The notes under the pieces were generated by a model that was not told the DNA's origin, did no database searches, and saw only the letters and a list, made by a program, of their open reading frames with translations. A stretch of DNA of 64,000 nt from Candidatus Koribacter versatilis Ellin345 (GTDB lineage: Bacteria > Acidobacteriota > Terriglobia > Terriglobales > Acidobacteriaceae), in NCBI RefSeq assembly GCF_000014005.1, contig NC_008009.1:2852001-2916000 (forward strand). Reading direction: 5' to 3'. A program made the translations under genes and the position numbers. Shown here piece after piece: positions 51,821 to 60,473 of this stretch (its first letter is position 1; each line of letters begins with the position of its first letter).

Positions 51821-52267
51821 ATGGGAATGACACGGCGGGAGATCTTAGGACGTGGCGGGCTGCTGGCAGCATTCGCTGCAATGCCCGAAGTAGCACTCGG
51901 AGCCAGCGGTGCACAACCGGAAGCTGCGGGAAATTCCGTAAAGCTTTCGAGGACTCTTTTCGAGTCCGCGGCGGGTTCGAGCTTTGAGGTCCAGAGCGGA
52001 ACGACGAAGCAGTATCTAACGTTGTTGAAGGTGGAGGACCTGCAGGCTGCTCCCGTCGTAGGGGCAGGTGCGTTCGCAAAGAATCCATCCGCCAATGCGA
52101 GCATGACGCAGACTTCGGGATACTTCCTCGTCTTCACGGGCGGCAGCAAACCGCTTGCGCAAGGCACCTACACGTTCAAGAGCGCATCGCTGGGAAGCAT
52201 GCAGATCTTTATCGTGCCGACAGGCAATCGCCAGATGCAATACGTCGCGACCTTTGCCACTCGCTAA
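51821..52267 (+). CDS. Tat-exported DUF6916-like protein
   Basis: 148 aa from ATG 51821 (GAGGAG about 6 nt upstream). Signal with twin Arg: MGMTRREILGRGGLLAAFAA, ending near ALGAS. The mature part repeats the DUF6916 pattern: RTLFESAAGSSFEVQSG, TKQYLTLLKVEDLQAA, SGYFLVFTGGSKPLAQGTYT and MQIFIVPTGNRQMQYVATFA. Paralogue of the operon's second gene but exported folded. Possibly an extracytoplasmic partner of the tail-collar proteins. A terminator follows 23 nt after its stop. Confidence 0.85.
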   Translation: MGMTRREILGRGGLLAAFAAMPEVALGASGAQPEAAGNSVKLSRTLFESAAGSSFEVQSGTTKQYLTLLKVEDLQAAPVVGAGAFAKNPSANASMTQTSGYFLVFTGGSKPLAQGTYTFKSASLGSMQIFIVPTGNRQMQYVATFATR

Positions 52268-52290
52268 CCGCGCACAACTCATTCATCGAA

Positions 52291-52313
52291 AGGCAGCCTA
52301 CGGGCTGCCTTTT
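52291..52313 (+). terminator. Terminator after the tail-collar operon
   Basis: Stem AGGCAGCC/GGCTGCCT with a 4-nt loop, then TTTTG. Same arms as the tRNA-Leu terminator at 39318. Confidence 0.75.
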
Positions 52314-52345
52314 GTAATGATAGAGGGTGAAGAGAGAAACAACCG

Positions 52346-52361
52346 CGAGGCGCGAGCCTCG
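52346..52361 (+). repeat. GAGGC hairpin repeat, copy A
   Basis: Stem CGAGGC/GCCTCG, loop GCGA, followed by ATTGTTTGTG. Confidence 0.6.
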
Positions 52362-52570
52362 ATTGTTTGTGCTCGGCCTTTGACGTAAGTGGGAGATTGC
52401 ACGACCAAGGTGGGAGTTTTCGCGAGTGACAAATTTTGTTGTCAAGAGGCAGAAAACGTCATTTTGTTTGTAAGGCGATGAGAGCAGAGGAAATATAAAT
52501 TTGGAAAAAGTGTCCGGTTTACCCCCTCGGGATTGATATTCTGAAAATAGAGGGTGTGAGAGAAATAGAG

Positions 52571-52594
52571 CGAGGCGCGAGCCTCGATTTTTTT
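52571..52594 (+). repeat. GAGGC hairpin repeat, copy B (terminator-like)
   Basis: Same stem-loop followed by ATTTTTTT, so it could also act as a terminator. Confidence 0.6.
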
Positions 52595-52605
52595 GTGCGC
52601 GAAAG

Positions 52606-52655
52606 CGGAACAGCAGATCCTTCGCTGCGCTCTAGATGACAAGAGAGAGTAGTGG
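52606..52655 (+). repeat. GACAAGAGAGAGT-family repeat, copy 1
   Basis: Contains GAACAGCAGATCCTTCGCTG and ATGACAAGAGAGAGTAGTGG. Related copies at 53262-53323 and 62000-62045. Confidence 0.55.
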
Positions 52656-52721
52656 AGAGACAGGCGGTGGTTTGGGCTGGCCGCGACGCGGGATACCCTG
52701 GGGTTGATAGAATCGGTGGCC

Positions 52722-53246
52722 ATGTTTAGAAATTGTGCGGTTCTTGCGATTGGACTTCTCGGTGGAACTTTTGCATTGGCGCAGCAAGCGGCGCCGACGG
52801 ATGTACCGGCTTCGCTTATGCCGACAGGCAATGTCCATCTGATTTTGCAGACGCATGCGCGGGGCTCGCAGATTTATGAGTGCAGAGTATCGGATGATGG
52901 GAAATATGCCTGGACGTTGAAGGCGCCGGACGCGGAACTGCGCGACACCCGCGGCAGTGTTGTGATTTCGCATAGCGCAGGACCGAAGTGGCAGCATCGG
53001 GACGGCAGCACGATCATTGGCAACGTAGTGGCCAAGGCTCCGGCGCCGGATGGTAAGTCGATACCGTGGCTGCTGCTGAGCGCGGACAATTCGAATTCGC
53101 GCGCGGGCATCTTGAGCAAAGTAACGTTCGTGCAACGGATCCATACCGAGGGCGGACAGGCTCCAACTGTGGGTTGCGAACAGGGACACAAGGGCGCGGA
53201 GTTTGGCGCGAAGTATGAGGCGGATTATTTGTTTTATGCGCCGTAG
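52722..53246 (+). CDS. DUF3455 exported protein
   Basis: 174 aa from ATG 52722. Signal peptide FRNCAVLAIGLLGGTFALAQ. DUF3455 features: VHLILQTHARGSQIYECRVS (GxQIYxC), KYAWTLKAPDAELRDTRGS, GPKWQHRDGSTIIGNVVAKA, WLLLSADNSNSRAGILSKVT, FVQRIHTEGGQAPTVGC. The family is small, exported and of unknown function, fairly common in soil bacteria. Cys residues suggest a disulfide. A terminator lies 133 nt downstream, near the gcvPB end. Confidence 0.9.
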   Translation: MFRNCAVLAIGLLGGTFALAQQAAPTDVPASLMPTGNVHLILQTHARGSQIYECRVSDDGKYAWTLKAPDAELRDTRGSVVISHSAGPKWQHRDGSTIIGNVVAKAPAPDGKSIPWLLLSADNSNSRAGILSKVTFVQRIHTEGGQAPTVGCEQGHKGAEFGAKYEADYLFYAP

Positions 53247-53261
53247 GATTTGTGGCGCTGC

Positions 53262-53323
53262 AGGCGAACAACAGATCCCACGTCGGGCTGACGCCCTCCT
53301 CTGGAAGACAAGAGAGAGTCGTG
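53262..53323 (+). repeat. GACAAGAGAGAGT-family repeat, copy 2
   Basis: GCGAACAACAGATCCCACGT ... GAAGACAAGAGAGAGTCGTG. Confidence 0.55.
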
Positions 53324-53378
53324 GGAGTGCGGGTGGCGGGATAGGCTAACGCTTGGCAGTTAAATTTTGGAAAGAGAG

Positions 53379-53404
53379 ACGGGAGCCATTGGGCTCCCGT
53401 TTTG
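53379..53404 (+). terminator. Terminator downstream of the DUF3455 gene
   Basis: Perfect 9-bp stem ACGGGAGCC/GGCTCCCGT, loop ATTG, then TTTTG. It may stop both convergent transcription units. Confidence 0.75.
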
Positions 53405-53425
53405 TTTGGAGAAAAGATGAATTGG

Positions 53426-54943
53426 CTATTCGGCGGCGCTTTTGGCTTTGGGCTTCCAGCGCAGGATCGGTTTTCTGGCGGCGGCGGTTTCGTCCATGCG
53501 GCTTACGCGCGTGTTGTACGGGGCGCCCGCGATGATCTCCGGGTTGTTTTCCGCTTCTTCCGCTACGGCCTTCATTGCCTCGATGAACTGGTCCAACTCT
53601 TCCTTCGATTCGCTTTCGGTGGGCTCGATCATGAGCGCGCCGGGAACGATCAGCGGGAACGACGTGGTGTAGGGGTGAAAGCCGTAATCGATCAAGCGCT
53701 TGGCGATGTCGCCGGTTTTGATTCCCTTCCGCGCCTGATTGCGGTCGCTGAAGACGACCTCGTGCATGCTTGGCGTGGAGTACGGGAGATCGTAAATGCC
53801 GGCGAGCTTTTTGCGAATGTAGTTGGCGTTGAGGACGGCGTCTTCGGTGGTGAGGCGCAGGCCGTCAGGACCGTTGGCCATGATGTAGGCGAGGGCGCGG
53901 ACGTGCATGCCGAAGTTTCCGAAATACATGCGCACGCGGCCAATGGATTTGGGGCGGTCGTAGTCGAGGCGCAGAGTGCCGTCGGAATTGGCAACGACAA
54001 CCGGCTTGGGCAGGAAGGGCTCGAGGTGCTTCTTGATGGCCACTGGCCCTGAGCCGGGACCGCCGCCGCCGTGCGGGGTGGAGAACGTCTTGTGCAGGTT
54101 GAGGTGCATGACGTCGACACCGAAGTCGCCGGGGCGGGTCTTGCCGACGAGCGCGTTCATGTTGGCGCCGTCCATGTAAAGCTGGCCGCCTTTTTCGTGC
54201 AGGATGTCGGCGATCTTGTGGATCTCCTGCTCGAAGACACCGAGGGTGTTCGGGTTGGTGAGCATGAGCGCGGCGACGTCTTCGTTCATCTGCGCGACGA
54301 GCGAAGGAATGTCGGTGAGTCCGGCGGAGTTCGACTTGAGGTTCTCGACCTGGTAGCCGCAAATGGCCGCGGTGGCGGGATTGGTGCCGTGCGCGCTGTC
54401 GGGGATGAGGATCTTTTTGCGCGGGTTCCCTTGTGACTCGAGATAGGCGCGGATGAGGAGGATGCCGGTCATCTCGCCATGCGCGCCGGCGGCGGGCTGC
54501 AAGGTGATGGAGTCCATGCCGGTGATCTCGACGAGTTGGTCGGCGAGCATCTTCATGATGCGCAGATTGCCTTGCGAGAGTTTCTCGGGCTGGTAAGGGT
54601 GCGCGCCGGCGATGCCGTCGAGACGGGCGACGACTTCGTTGATGCGGGCGTTGTACTTCATGGTGCAGGAGCCAAGCGGATACATGCCGTAATCGACGGC
54701 GTAGTTCCAGGTGCTCATGCGGGTGAAGTGGCGGATGATTTCGATCTCCGAAACTTCAGGCATGTTGCCGAGGTCTTCGCGGACGTACTCGGCGCCGAGG
54801 AGGGCGCGCTCGTCAACGTCAGGGACGTCGAGCGGCGGAAGGCGGTAGGCCTTTTTGCCGGGCGAGGACTTTTCGAAGATGAGGTCTTCGTTCTGGCTGA
54901 CGTGCGTGGCGACCTTGGTGATTTTGTCGTTGAGGTTGCTCAC
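53426..54943 (-). CDS. gcvPB: Glycine dehydrogenase (decarboxylating) subunit 2
   Basis: 505 aa from GTG 54943, overlapping the gcvPA stop by 4 nt (GTGA); the longer frame adds an Arg-rich N-terminus from the overlap. Two-subunit P-protein: this chain binds pyridoxal phosphate, with the Lys in [33 protein letters not shown] ([12 protein letters not shown]). Also [12 protein letters not shown] and [11 protein letters not shown]. The P-protein decarboxylates glycine and passes aminomethyl to the H-protein lipoyl arm. PLP-binding Lys present, protein intact. Last gene of the operon. Confidence 0.97.
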   Translation of the reverse strand: MSNLNDKITKVATHVSQNEDLIFEKSSPGKKAYRLPPLDVPDVDERALLGAEYVREDLGNMPEVSEIEIIRHFTRMSTWNYAVDYGMYPLGSCTMKYNARINEVVARLDGIAGAHPYQPEKLSQGNLRIMKMLADQLVEITGMDSITLQPAAGAHGEMTGILLIRAYLESQGNPRKKILIPDSAHGTNPATAAICGYQVENLKSNSAGLTDIPSLVAQMNEDVAALMLTNPNTLGVFEQEIHKIADILHEKGGQLYMDGANMNALVGKTRPGDFGVDVMHLNLHKTFSTPHGGGGPGSGPVAIKKHLEPFLPKPVVVANSDGTLRLDYDRPKSIGRVRMYFGNFGMHVRALAYIMANGPDGLRLTTEDAVLNANYIRKKLAGIYDLPYSTPSMHEVVFSDRNQARKGIKTGDIAKRLIDYGFHPYTTSFPLIVPGALMIEPTESESKEELDQFIEAMKAVAEEAENNPEIIAGAPYNTRVSRMDETAAARKPILRWKPKAKSAAE

Positions 54944-56271
54944 TGGGCCACCCCTTTCGCGGCTGCGTCGATGGCGGCTTTGGCGTTGAGTTCGGTGACG
55001 CACCAGACGGCGCTGTTGCCGAGTTCGGGATAGAACTTTTTCAGCGGGAAGCCGCCGATGATCTTGTCGGAGATGAGCTTGTCATTGAGTTCGCGGGAGT
55101 CGCTCTTGGTTTGGACGACGAACTCGTTGAAGAACGGAGAATTTTTGAAGAGGACTTTGGCGCCGGCTTTTTCGAAGGCGCTGACAGCGTAGGCGGTCTT
55201 GGCGAGATTTTGTTTGGCGAGCTCGCGCAAGCCCTGCTTGCCGTACACGGTCATGAAGATGCTGGCAATCAGTGCGATGAGCGCCTGGTTGGTGCAGATG
55301 TTCGAGGTCGCCTTCTCGCGGCGGATGTGCTGCTCGCGAGTGGAGAGCGTGAGGACGAATCCGCGCTTGCCGTTGCGATCCACGGTTTGGCCGCACAGGC
55401 GACCAGGAATTTGGCGGACGAATTTTTCTTTCGTGGCGATGACGCCGACGTAAGGGCCGCCGTAGCCGAGCGGGACGCCGAAGGACTGCGACTCCATGCT
55501 GATGATGTCGGCTTCGCTGGGCGGCTTGATGAGGCCGAGCGAGAGGGCTTCACTGATGGAGACGACGAGGAGCGCGCCCTTCTTGTGGACGAGGTCCGCG
55601 ATGGCCGCGACGTCTTCAATGGTGCCGAAGAAATTCGGCGACTGGATGAGGACGGCGGCGGTCTGGTCGGTGATGGCGGCTTCGAGGGCTTTGATGTCCA
55701 CGCGGCCGGTTTCGGCGTTGTAGCCGACGTGCGAGATCGGCAGGCCCTGGTGTTGCGCGTAGGTCGCGATGACCTCGCGGTACTCGGGGTGGACGGTGTT
55801 GGCGATGATCGCAGAGTGGCGTCCGGTGAGGCGGACGGCCATCATGATGGCTTCGGCAGCGCCGGTGGAACCGTCGTACATGGAGGCGTTGGCGACTTCC
55901 ATGCCGGTGAGTTCGCAGATCATGGACTGGAACTCGAAGATGGCTTGCAGGGTGCCCTGCGAGATCTCCGGTTGGTAGGGCGTGTAGGCGGTGAACCATT
56001 CGCCGCGGGAGATGAGCGAGTCGATCACGACCGGGCGATAGTGGTTGTAAGCGCCGGCGCCGATGAAGATCGAGTAGCCGTTGGCATTCTCGGAGGCGCG
56101 CTGCTTGAAGAAGTCGAGGATTTCGGATTCGCCGTACTGGCGCGGGATCGCGAGATCGCGCGTGAGGCGATATTCCGCGGGGATGGGGGCGAAGAGGTCG
56201 TCGATGGTGGCGCAACCTAGTTCGCGAAGCATCTGGTCGCGGTCGGACTGGGATTTGGGAAGATAGCGCAT
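54940..56271 (-). CDS. gcvPA: Glycine dehydrogenase (decarboxylating) subunit 1
   Basis: 443 aa. [20 protein letters not shown] start, [58 protein letters not shown]-type motif ([20 protein letters not shown]), and [20 protein letters not shown], all signatures of GcvPA. It pairs with GcvPB to form the P-protein heterodimer of the glycine cleavage system. ATG 56271. The 145-nt gap to gcvH contains a dispersed repeat, so transcription likely continues through it. Confidence 0.97.
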   Translation of the reverse strand: MRYLPKSQSDRDQMLRELGCATIDDLFAPIPAEYRLTRDLAIPRQYGESEILDFFKQRASENANGYSIFIGAGAYNHYRPVVIDSLISRGEWFTAYTPYQPEISQGTLQAIFEFQSMICELTGMEVANASMYDGSTGAAEAIMMAVRLTGRHSAIIANTVHPEYREVIATYAQHQGLPISHVGYNAETGRVDIKALEAAITDQTAAVLIQSPNFFGTIEDVAAIADLVHKKGALLVVSISEALSLGLIKPPSEADIISMESQSFGVPLGYGGPYVGVIATKEKFVRQIPGRLCGQTVDRNGKRGFVLTLSTREQHIRREKATSNICTNQALIALIASIFMTVYGKQGLRELAKQNLAKTAYAVSAFEKAGAKVLFKNSPFFNEFVVQTKSDSRELNDKLISDKIIGGFPLKKFYPELGNSAVWCVTELNAKAAIDAAAKGVAQ

Positions 56272-56348
56272 TGTCTTATGAGTTTGGATTAACGAGAGTG
56301 CGTGCGGGATTCGCTTCGCGCGCGAGTTGAGATTGGGGTGGGTATAGG

Positions 56349-56394
56349 GGTCCTTCGACTACGCGTGCTGCGCACGCTTCGCTCAGGATGACAG
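56349..56394 (+). repeat. CCTTCGACT/CAGGATGACAG-type dispersed repeat
   Basis: GTCCTTCGACTACGCGTGCT ... GCTCAGGATGACAGG. Such TCCTTCGACT...CTCAGGATGAC stretches recur widely between genes in many bacteria, notably acidobacteria (general knowledge). Only one copy here. Confidence 0.5.
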
Positions 56395-56416
56395 GGCTTC
56401 GATCGATTGAATGCAA

Positions 56417-56797
56417 TTAGTGGCCGGCTTCTTCGGCGGCGAACTTTTCGTAGTCGGCGGCGCTTAGGAGGTCGTTGAGTTCGGACGGGTTGGTGAGCTC
56501 GACTTTGACCATCCAGGCGGCGTGGGCGTCGGTGTTTACTTTTTCGGGCGTGGTGGCGAGTTCTTCGTTGACGGCGGTGACTTTACCGCTGACCGGGGCG
56601 AAGAGGTCGCTGACGGCCTTCACGGATTCGACGGAGCCGAAGCTCTGGCCCTTGGTGATGGTGGCGCCGACTTTGGGGAGTTCGACGAAGACGATATCGC
56701 CGAGAGAGGATTGCGCGTGGTCGGTGATGCCGATTTTACCGTCGGCAGAGATCCATTCGTGTTCTTTGGTGTATTTGAAGTCGGCTGGATAGGCCAT
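56417..56797 (-). CDS. gcvH: Glycine cleavage H protein (lipoyl carrier)
   Basis: 126 aa, normal length. [20 protein letters not shown] start, lipoyl attachment Lys in [20 protein letters not shown], and the conserved [20 protein letters not shown]. The lipoyl arm shuttles aminomethyl between P, T and L proteins. ATG 56797. Second gene of the gcv operon; 120 nt after gcvT contain the palindromic repeat R1. Confidence 0.98.
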   Translation of the reverse strand: MAYPADFKYTKEHEWISADGKIGITDHAQSSLGDIVFVELPKVGATITKGQSFGSVESVKAVSDLFAPVSGKVTAVNEELATTPEKVNTDAHAAWMVKVELTNPSELNDLLSAADYEKFAAEEAGH

Positions 56798-56811
56798 TGC
56801 GTTCTCCCTCA

Positions 56812-56916
56812 GGGGCTAAAGCCCCATCTATAAAAGGTCGGCGGATCGGCGCGGCTCAAGCCGCGCCCTGATACAAACCGCATTCGGCATGATTGAAATC
56901 ACGCCCTGATACAAAA
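56812..56916. repeat. GGGGCTAAAGCCCC / CTGATACAAA repeat, copy R1
   Basis: Consists of the palindrome GGGGCTAAAGCCCC, a second hairpin (GGCGCGGC/GCCGCGCC) and two CCTGATACAAA blocks. It sits inside the gcv operon between gcvT and gcvH. Confidence 0.7.
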
Positions 56917-56917
56917 C

Positions 56918-58060
56918 CTAGGAACTCTTCTTGGGTCGCTTGTAGAACTGCGACGGGACTACTTTTGCTTTTACCGGTTGGTTACGGATTTCGACGGCGA
57001 CGATGTTGTCTAACGCGCTTTGTTCGACTGGGACGTAGGCTAATGCCAGGTTGCGTTTTAGGAACGGCATATACGAGCCGCTGGTTACGTAGCCGATTTC
57101 TTTGCCTTCGAGATCGAGAACTTTGTAGCCGTCGCGCGGGATGCCGCGTTCGATCGTCTCCAAACCTACGAGTGCGCGCTTCACGCCATCGTTCTTGGCT
57201 TTTTCTAGGGCGGCGCGGCCGATGAAGTCGCCTTTGTCCATCTTAAGGAAGCGGTCAAGTCCGGCTTCCCAGACGTTGATTTCGTCGCTGATCTCGTGGC
57301 CGTAGAGCGGCAGCTTGCCTTCGAGGCGCAGAGTGTTGCGCGAGCCGAGCCCGGCGGGGACGACGCCGAATTCTTTTCCGGCTTGGAGCAGTTCGTTCCA
57401 GACGCGGTCGCTGGTGGCGGCGTCGCTGGGGATGTAGATCTCGAAGCCGTCTTCGGCGGTGTAGCCGGTGCGGGCGATCAGGACGTTCTTAAGTCCGGCA
57501 ACGGTGCCGCGGGTGAACCAGTAGAACTTGACCTTCGAGAGATCGACGTCGGTCAATTTCTGGAGGGTATCTACGCCCTTGGGACCCTGGATGGCGATCT
57601 GGGTGAACTGGTCGCTGAGATCTTCAACCGTTACTTTAAATTGCCTGGTGTTGTCCTTGACCCAGTTGACGTCTTTTTCGCGGGTGCCAGCGTTGATGAC
57701 GAGGAGGTAGTCGTCGTCGGCAAATTTGTGGACGATGACGTCGTCGACGAAAGTGCCGTTGGGATAAAGCATTGCCGAGTATTGCGCCTGGCCGGTGTTG
57801 AGTTTCGAGGCATCGTTCATGGTGAGGTACTGAACGGCCTTGAGGGCTTCAGGGCCGTGGACACGGATGTCGCCCATGTGGGAGACGTCGAAGAGGCCGA
57901 CGCCGGCGCGGACGGCGAGGTGCTCTTTCATGAGGCCGCCGACGGAGGGGTACTCGACCGGCATGTCCCAGCCGCTGTAGTCCACCATTTTGGCGCCGGA
58001 TTGGCGATGGGTGGCGTTGAGCGCAGTTTTGCGAATGTTTGCCTCGACTGGCGGATTCAA
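56918..58060 (-). CDS. gcvT: Aminomethyltransferase (glycine cleavage T protein)
   Basis: 380 aa from TTG 58060, chosen because AGAAGG lies about 8 nt upstream and MNPPVEANIRKTALNATHRQ begins there. T-protein features: VDYSGWDMPVEYPSVGGLMK, VGLFDVSHMGDIRVHGPEA, catalytic-type LLVINAGTREKDVNWVKDN, and GYTAEDGFEIYIPSD. It binds tetrahydrofolate and releases ammonia from the aminomethyl-lipoyl arm. First gene of the gcv operon. I looked for a glycine riboswitch upstream and did not see one. Confidence 0.97.
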   Translation of the reverse strand: MNPPVEANIRKTALNATHRQSGAKMVDYSGWDMPVEYPSVGGLMKEHLAVRAGVGLFDVSHMGDIRVHGPEALKAVQYLTMNDASKLNTGQAQYSAMLYPNGTFVDDVIVHKFADDDYLLVINAGTREKDVNWVKDNTRQFKVTVEDLSDQFTQIAIQGPKGVDTLQKLTDVDLSKVKFYWFTRGTVAGLKNVLIARTGYTAEDGFEIYIPSDAATSDRVWNELLQAGKEFGVVPAGLGSRNTLRLEGKLPLYGHEISDEINVWEAGLDRFLKMDKGDFIGRAALEKAKNDGVKRALVGLETIERGIPRDGYKVLDLEGKEIGYVTSGSYMPFLKRNLALAYVPVEQSALDNIVAVEIRNQPVKAKVVPSQFYKRPKKSS

Positions 58061-58315
58061 ATCTAGACCTTCTTTTTGAAGCGAAAGCGTTCAGCGAGCG
58101 CGGCTTCAGATAGCGGAACCATTCACGGTAACACGCTGATTTCTTGCGGGTCAATGCGGTGGGGCATGAGGTTTCACGGAAGGCAAAAGCGGGAAAGATG
58201 GAGGGAAGGAAACAGGAGGAAAAATTCAACAAAAGGAGACAATCGGGCGAATCGAAGATGGCTATACTGCAATCAAATTTCTAACCAAGTATTGAATTTT
58301 TTGCGTGGGGATTTT
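58061..58315. other. Divergent promoter region of gcvT and the receiver gene
   Basis: 255 nt. Purine-rich stretch (GGGAAAGATGGAGGGAAGGA) near 58188-58220, no gene, no riboswitch fold recognised. Confidence 0.4.
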
Positions 58316-58672
58316 GTGCCTCAGAAGACGTTGTTGTGCGTGGATGACGAAGCGGTGGGGCTGAAGGTGCGAAAGATCATCCTGGAGCGGGAGGGATATC
58401 GCGTGCTTACGGCTTCCGCGGGAGTAGATGGGCTGACGGTGTTCAGCGAGCAGGAAGTGGATGGAGTGGTGCTCGACTACGCGATGCCGGGAATGAACGG
58501 CGGGTCGGTGGCTTCGGCGATGAAGCGGACGAAGCCGCAGGTTCCGATTATCTTGTTGTCGGCCTATCTCGCGCTGCCGGATTCGGTGATGGATACGGTG
58601 GACGCGTTTGTTGTGAAGGGCGACGCGCCGGAGGTGTTGTTGTCGAAGATTGCGGAATTGGTGCGCGCCTGA
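58316..58672 (+). CDS. Single-domain response regulator
   Basis: 118 aa from GTG 58316 (GGGG about 5 nt upstream). It is a lone receiver: TLLCVDDEAVGLKVRKIILE, acceptor Asp in GVVLDYAMPGMNGGSVASAM, and Lys position near FVVKGDAPEVLLSKI (VKG), with Ser in ILLSAYLALP. No output domain, so it acts by protein-protein contact or as a phosphate sink. No kinase adjacent. The longer frame contains a basic N-terminus without support. Confidence 0.9.
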   Translation: MPQKTLLCVDDEAVGLKVRKIILEREGYRVLTASAGVDGLTVFSEQEVDGVVLDYAMPGMNGGSVASAMKRTKPQVPIILLSAYLALPDSVMDTVDAFVVKGDAPEVLLSKIAELVRA

Positions 58673-58717
58673 ATTTGTACTTCCCTCCTTCCAAGGTTTC
58701 ACGTTACATTCCTCGGC

Positions 58718-58888
58718 ATGGCTGAACGATACATGTGTATTTCGTGCGAGCGCGACGAACGCGATTGCGAGTGCCACCGGTATTGCTCGATCTGCCAGGG
58801 CGAGAATGATTGCCGGTTGTGGATGGACGGGCAATATTATTGCCTGGAGTGTCGCGAGGTTTGCGATTACGCGCCGCAGGAGAAATAA
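58718..58888 (+). CDS. 56-aa Cys-rich protein (zinc-ribbon-like)
   Basis: Too short for usual predictions, found by reading the gap. Nine Cys in 56 residues in ordered pairs: MCISCERDERDCECHRYCSI, then CQGENDCRLWMDGQYYCLEC and REVCDYAPQEK. CxxC occurs as CISC, CSIC and CLEC, with CEC and further single Cys, fitting one or two zinc sites. ATG 58718 has no classical ribosome site (CCTCGG upstream), which lowers confidence. Reading frame is intact and ends TAA. Function unknown. Confidence 0.6.
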   Translation: MAERYMCISCERDERDCECHRYCSICQGENDCRLWMDGQYYCLECREVCDYAPQEK

Positions 58889-58996
58889 ACCTAAATCTTT
58901 AAACACGAAGGACACGAAGGTTTCACGAAGGTTTTTTGAGTTCGAAATTACCTTCGTGATCCTTGGTGTCGTTCGTGGTTGAAATGCCTTTTCCCG

Positions 58997-60238
58997 TTAG
59001 TCGATTGGTATTTGCCGGCCTTCCATGGGGACGGGGCGCGGCATTATTTTGGCGCGGCGGTCGTCTTCTACTACTCGGCTGATGTGGACGTCGAAGTCGG
59101 TGCCGGGCAGTAGCGTTTGCAGGAAGAATGCCGACTGTAGCGTGCCGCGGACTTCGCGGTAGCGATAGACACCGGTTTCCCCCTGGCTGGTTTCCGAGCC
59201 GTGCAGCGGGTTGTTGAGGAAACGCTCGGCGGCATCGCGCGTCACTTCTCCCCTTCCGTACCATCCAGTTTCAAAAGACTCGGCGGCGTAGGAGCGGACA
59301 AGCTTCGTCCAGTAGGCGGAGAGCATGTCGGGCGTAGCGAAGACGTCGGCCCAGATGATCTGGCCGCGGACGGCGACGATCACGCCGACGGCGTTCTGCT
59401 CGCGCAGCTTCTGCAAAATATCGTGGCTCGATTCGGTGAGGGGCACGGCGACCTTGTCTACCTCTTTGGTCAGGCGTTCGTCTTTCATGGCCTTGGCGTA
59501 GGAGGTAGTGCCGAGCTCAACGGGCTGTGTAGGGCTCGGAGACGCGGCGCGGGCACTGTTTGAAACGGCGCCAGCGACGGAATCCCACACTTCCTGCTGA
59601 TTGTTCTTCACCATGGCTTTGCTGCGGACGGACGGCTGCACCATGAAACTGCCGTTTGTAGAGTCGGCGGAGACTCCGAATTTGTCGGAGGACTCGACCC
59701 AGCGGCCGTGCTCAATGCAGAAGACGGAGAGGTCAATGGGATCGCTTTGCGCGGGCACGATGCGGTCTTTGCCGATGACGCGGTCCTGTTTGCCGCCGGT
59801 AACGATTTCACCGGCGAGGAGGATGAGTGGCTTGTCGGAGTGATTGACGAGCACGAGCGTGTTGACGCGGTCACCGCGGTAGTTGTCCTCGCGAATAGGC
59901 GCGCCGTTGCGCGGACGAACGAGACCGCGAAGCCTGCCGTACTCGGTGACTTCCACTTCCCCGTTGCGGAGGCCTTCGTCGAGGGTGATGTAGTCCCACT
60001 TCCTGGCTGCGCCGCTGAGGTTGCGCACCACGGGAAAGAGCGTGAGCGCACCCGAGTGCAGCGGTTCGAGGACGCGGTATTCGCCGCGTGGTGCGGGATC
60101 GGGTCCGGGTGCGGGAGACGGGGTTGGTTCGGGAAGTGGACCGGCCTGTGCCGGTTGTGCCGGTGCAAAAGCGATTGCAGCGAAGAGGGCGGCGGCAAGC
60201 ACGAGGACGAGGGCGCCGATCCAGATATCGCGTTTCAT
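58997..60238 (-). CDS. Exported DUF6569/ARPP-1-like protein
   Basis: 413 aa. Signal peptide WIGALVLVLAAALFAAIAFA followed by a Pro-rich linker (PEPTPSPAPGPDPAPRG). The rest has ARPP-1-type features: YRVLEPLHSGALTLFPVVRN at the start, YITLDEGLRNGEVEVTEYGR, NHSDKPLILLAGEIVTGGKQ, RVIGKDRIVPAQSDPIDLSV, and FCIEHGRW. These proteins (ARG/Rhodanese-phosphatase-associated; DUF6569) have no established reaction. No membrane anchor beyond the signal. The family name is from motif memory. Confidence 0.78.
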   Translation of the reverse strand: MKRDIWIGALVLVLAAALFAAIAFAPAQPAQAGPLPEPTPSPAPGPDPAPRGEYRVLEPLHSGALTLFPVVRNLSGAARKWDYITLDEGLRNGEVEVTEYGRLRGLVRPRNGAPIREDNYRGDRVNTLVLVNHSDKPLILLAGEIVTGGKQDRVIGKDRIVPAQSDPIDLSVFCIEHGRWVESSDKFGVSADSTNGSFMVQPSVRSKAMVKNNQQEVWDSVAGAVSNSARAASPSPTQPVELGTTSYAKAMKDERLTKEVDKVAVPLTESSHDILQKLREQNAVGVIVAVRGQIIWADVFATPDMLSAYWTKLVRSYAAESFETGWYGRGEVTRDAAERFLNNPLHGSETSQGETGVYRYREVRGTLQSAFFLQTLLPGTDFDVHISRVVEDDRRAKIMPRPVPMEGRQIPID

Positions 60239-60297
60239 GGAGACCTCCTGCGAGAAGAACGCGGGAGGTGTGGGGGCTTGCAGGAAATTTTTGGGCA

Positions 60298-60363
60298 GGG
60301 GCTAAAGCCCCTTCTTACTTGAGGAGCTTTTCGGCACGACTGAAGTCGTGCCCTGATACAAAG
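60298..60363 (+). repeat. GGGGCTAAAGCCCC / CTGATACAAA repeat, copy R2
   Basis: GGGGCTAAAGCCCC, then the hairpin CGGCACGACTGAAGTCGTGC (stem CACGAC/GTCGTG) and CCTGATACAAA. A degraded extension runs to about 60405. Confidence 0.7.
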
Positions 60364-60416
60364 CTGCTGCGATACGAGTTTTCGGCGGCCTATGAATTCG
60401 CGCCTTTTCACCGATC

Positions 60417-60453
60417 AAAAAGCTGGCCCAGCCGATGCTCAAGCTGGGCCAGC
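60417..60453 (-). terminator. Terminator of the SYLF gene
   Basis: On the minus strand: perfect 11-bp stem GCTGGCCCAGC/GCTGGGCCAGC, loop about 10 nt, followed by TTTTT. Begins 21 nt after the SYLF stop. Confidence 0.85.
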
Positions 60454-60473
60454 CACTCGGGGATTGGGTGAGA

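Larger units (their letters stand above)
52314..52721. other. Repeat-bearing intergenic region
   Basis: 408 nt with no gene. It holds two copies of a direct repeat (about 52318-52375 and 52547-52600) sharing ATAGAGGGTG and the hairpin CGAGGC-GCGA-GCCTCG, followed by T-rich sequence in the second copy. A copy of the AACA-CAGAT/GACAAGAGAGAGT repeat lies at 52606-52655. Promoter of the DUF3455 gene probably near its right end. Confidence 0.6.

Noticed and set aside
49320-52267. Prophage remnant
   Set aside because: Tail-collar domains alone do not make a prophage; no capsid, portal, terminase, integrase or tail-sheath gene is near.
58061-58315. Glycine riboswitch upstream of gcvT
   Set aside because: Neither the tandem aptamer consensus nor a convincing fold was seen.
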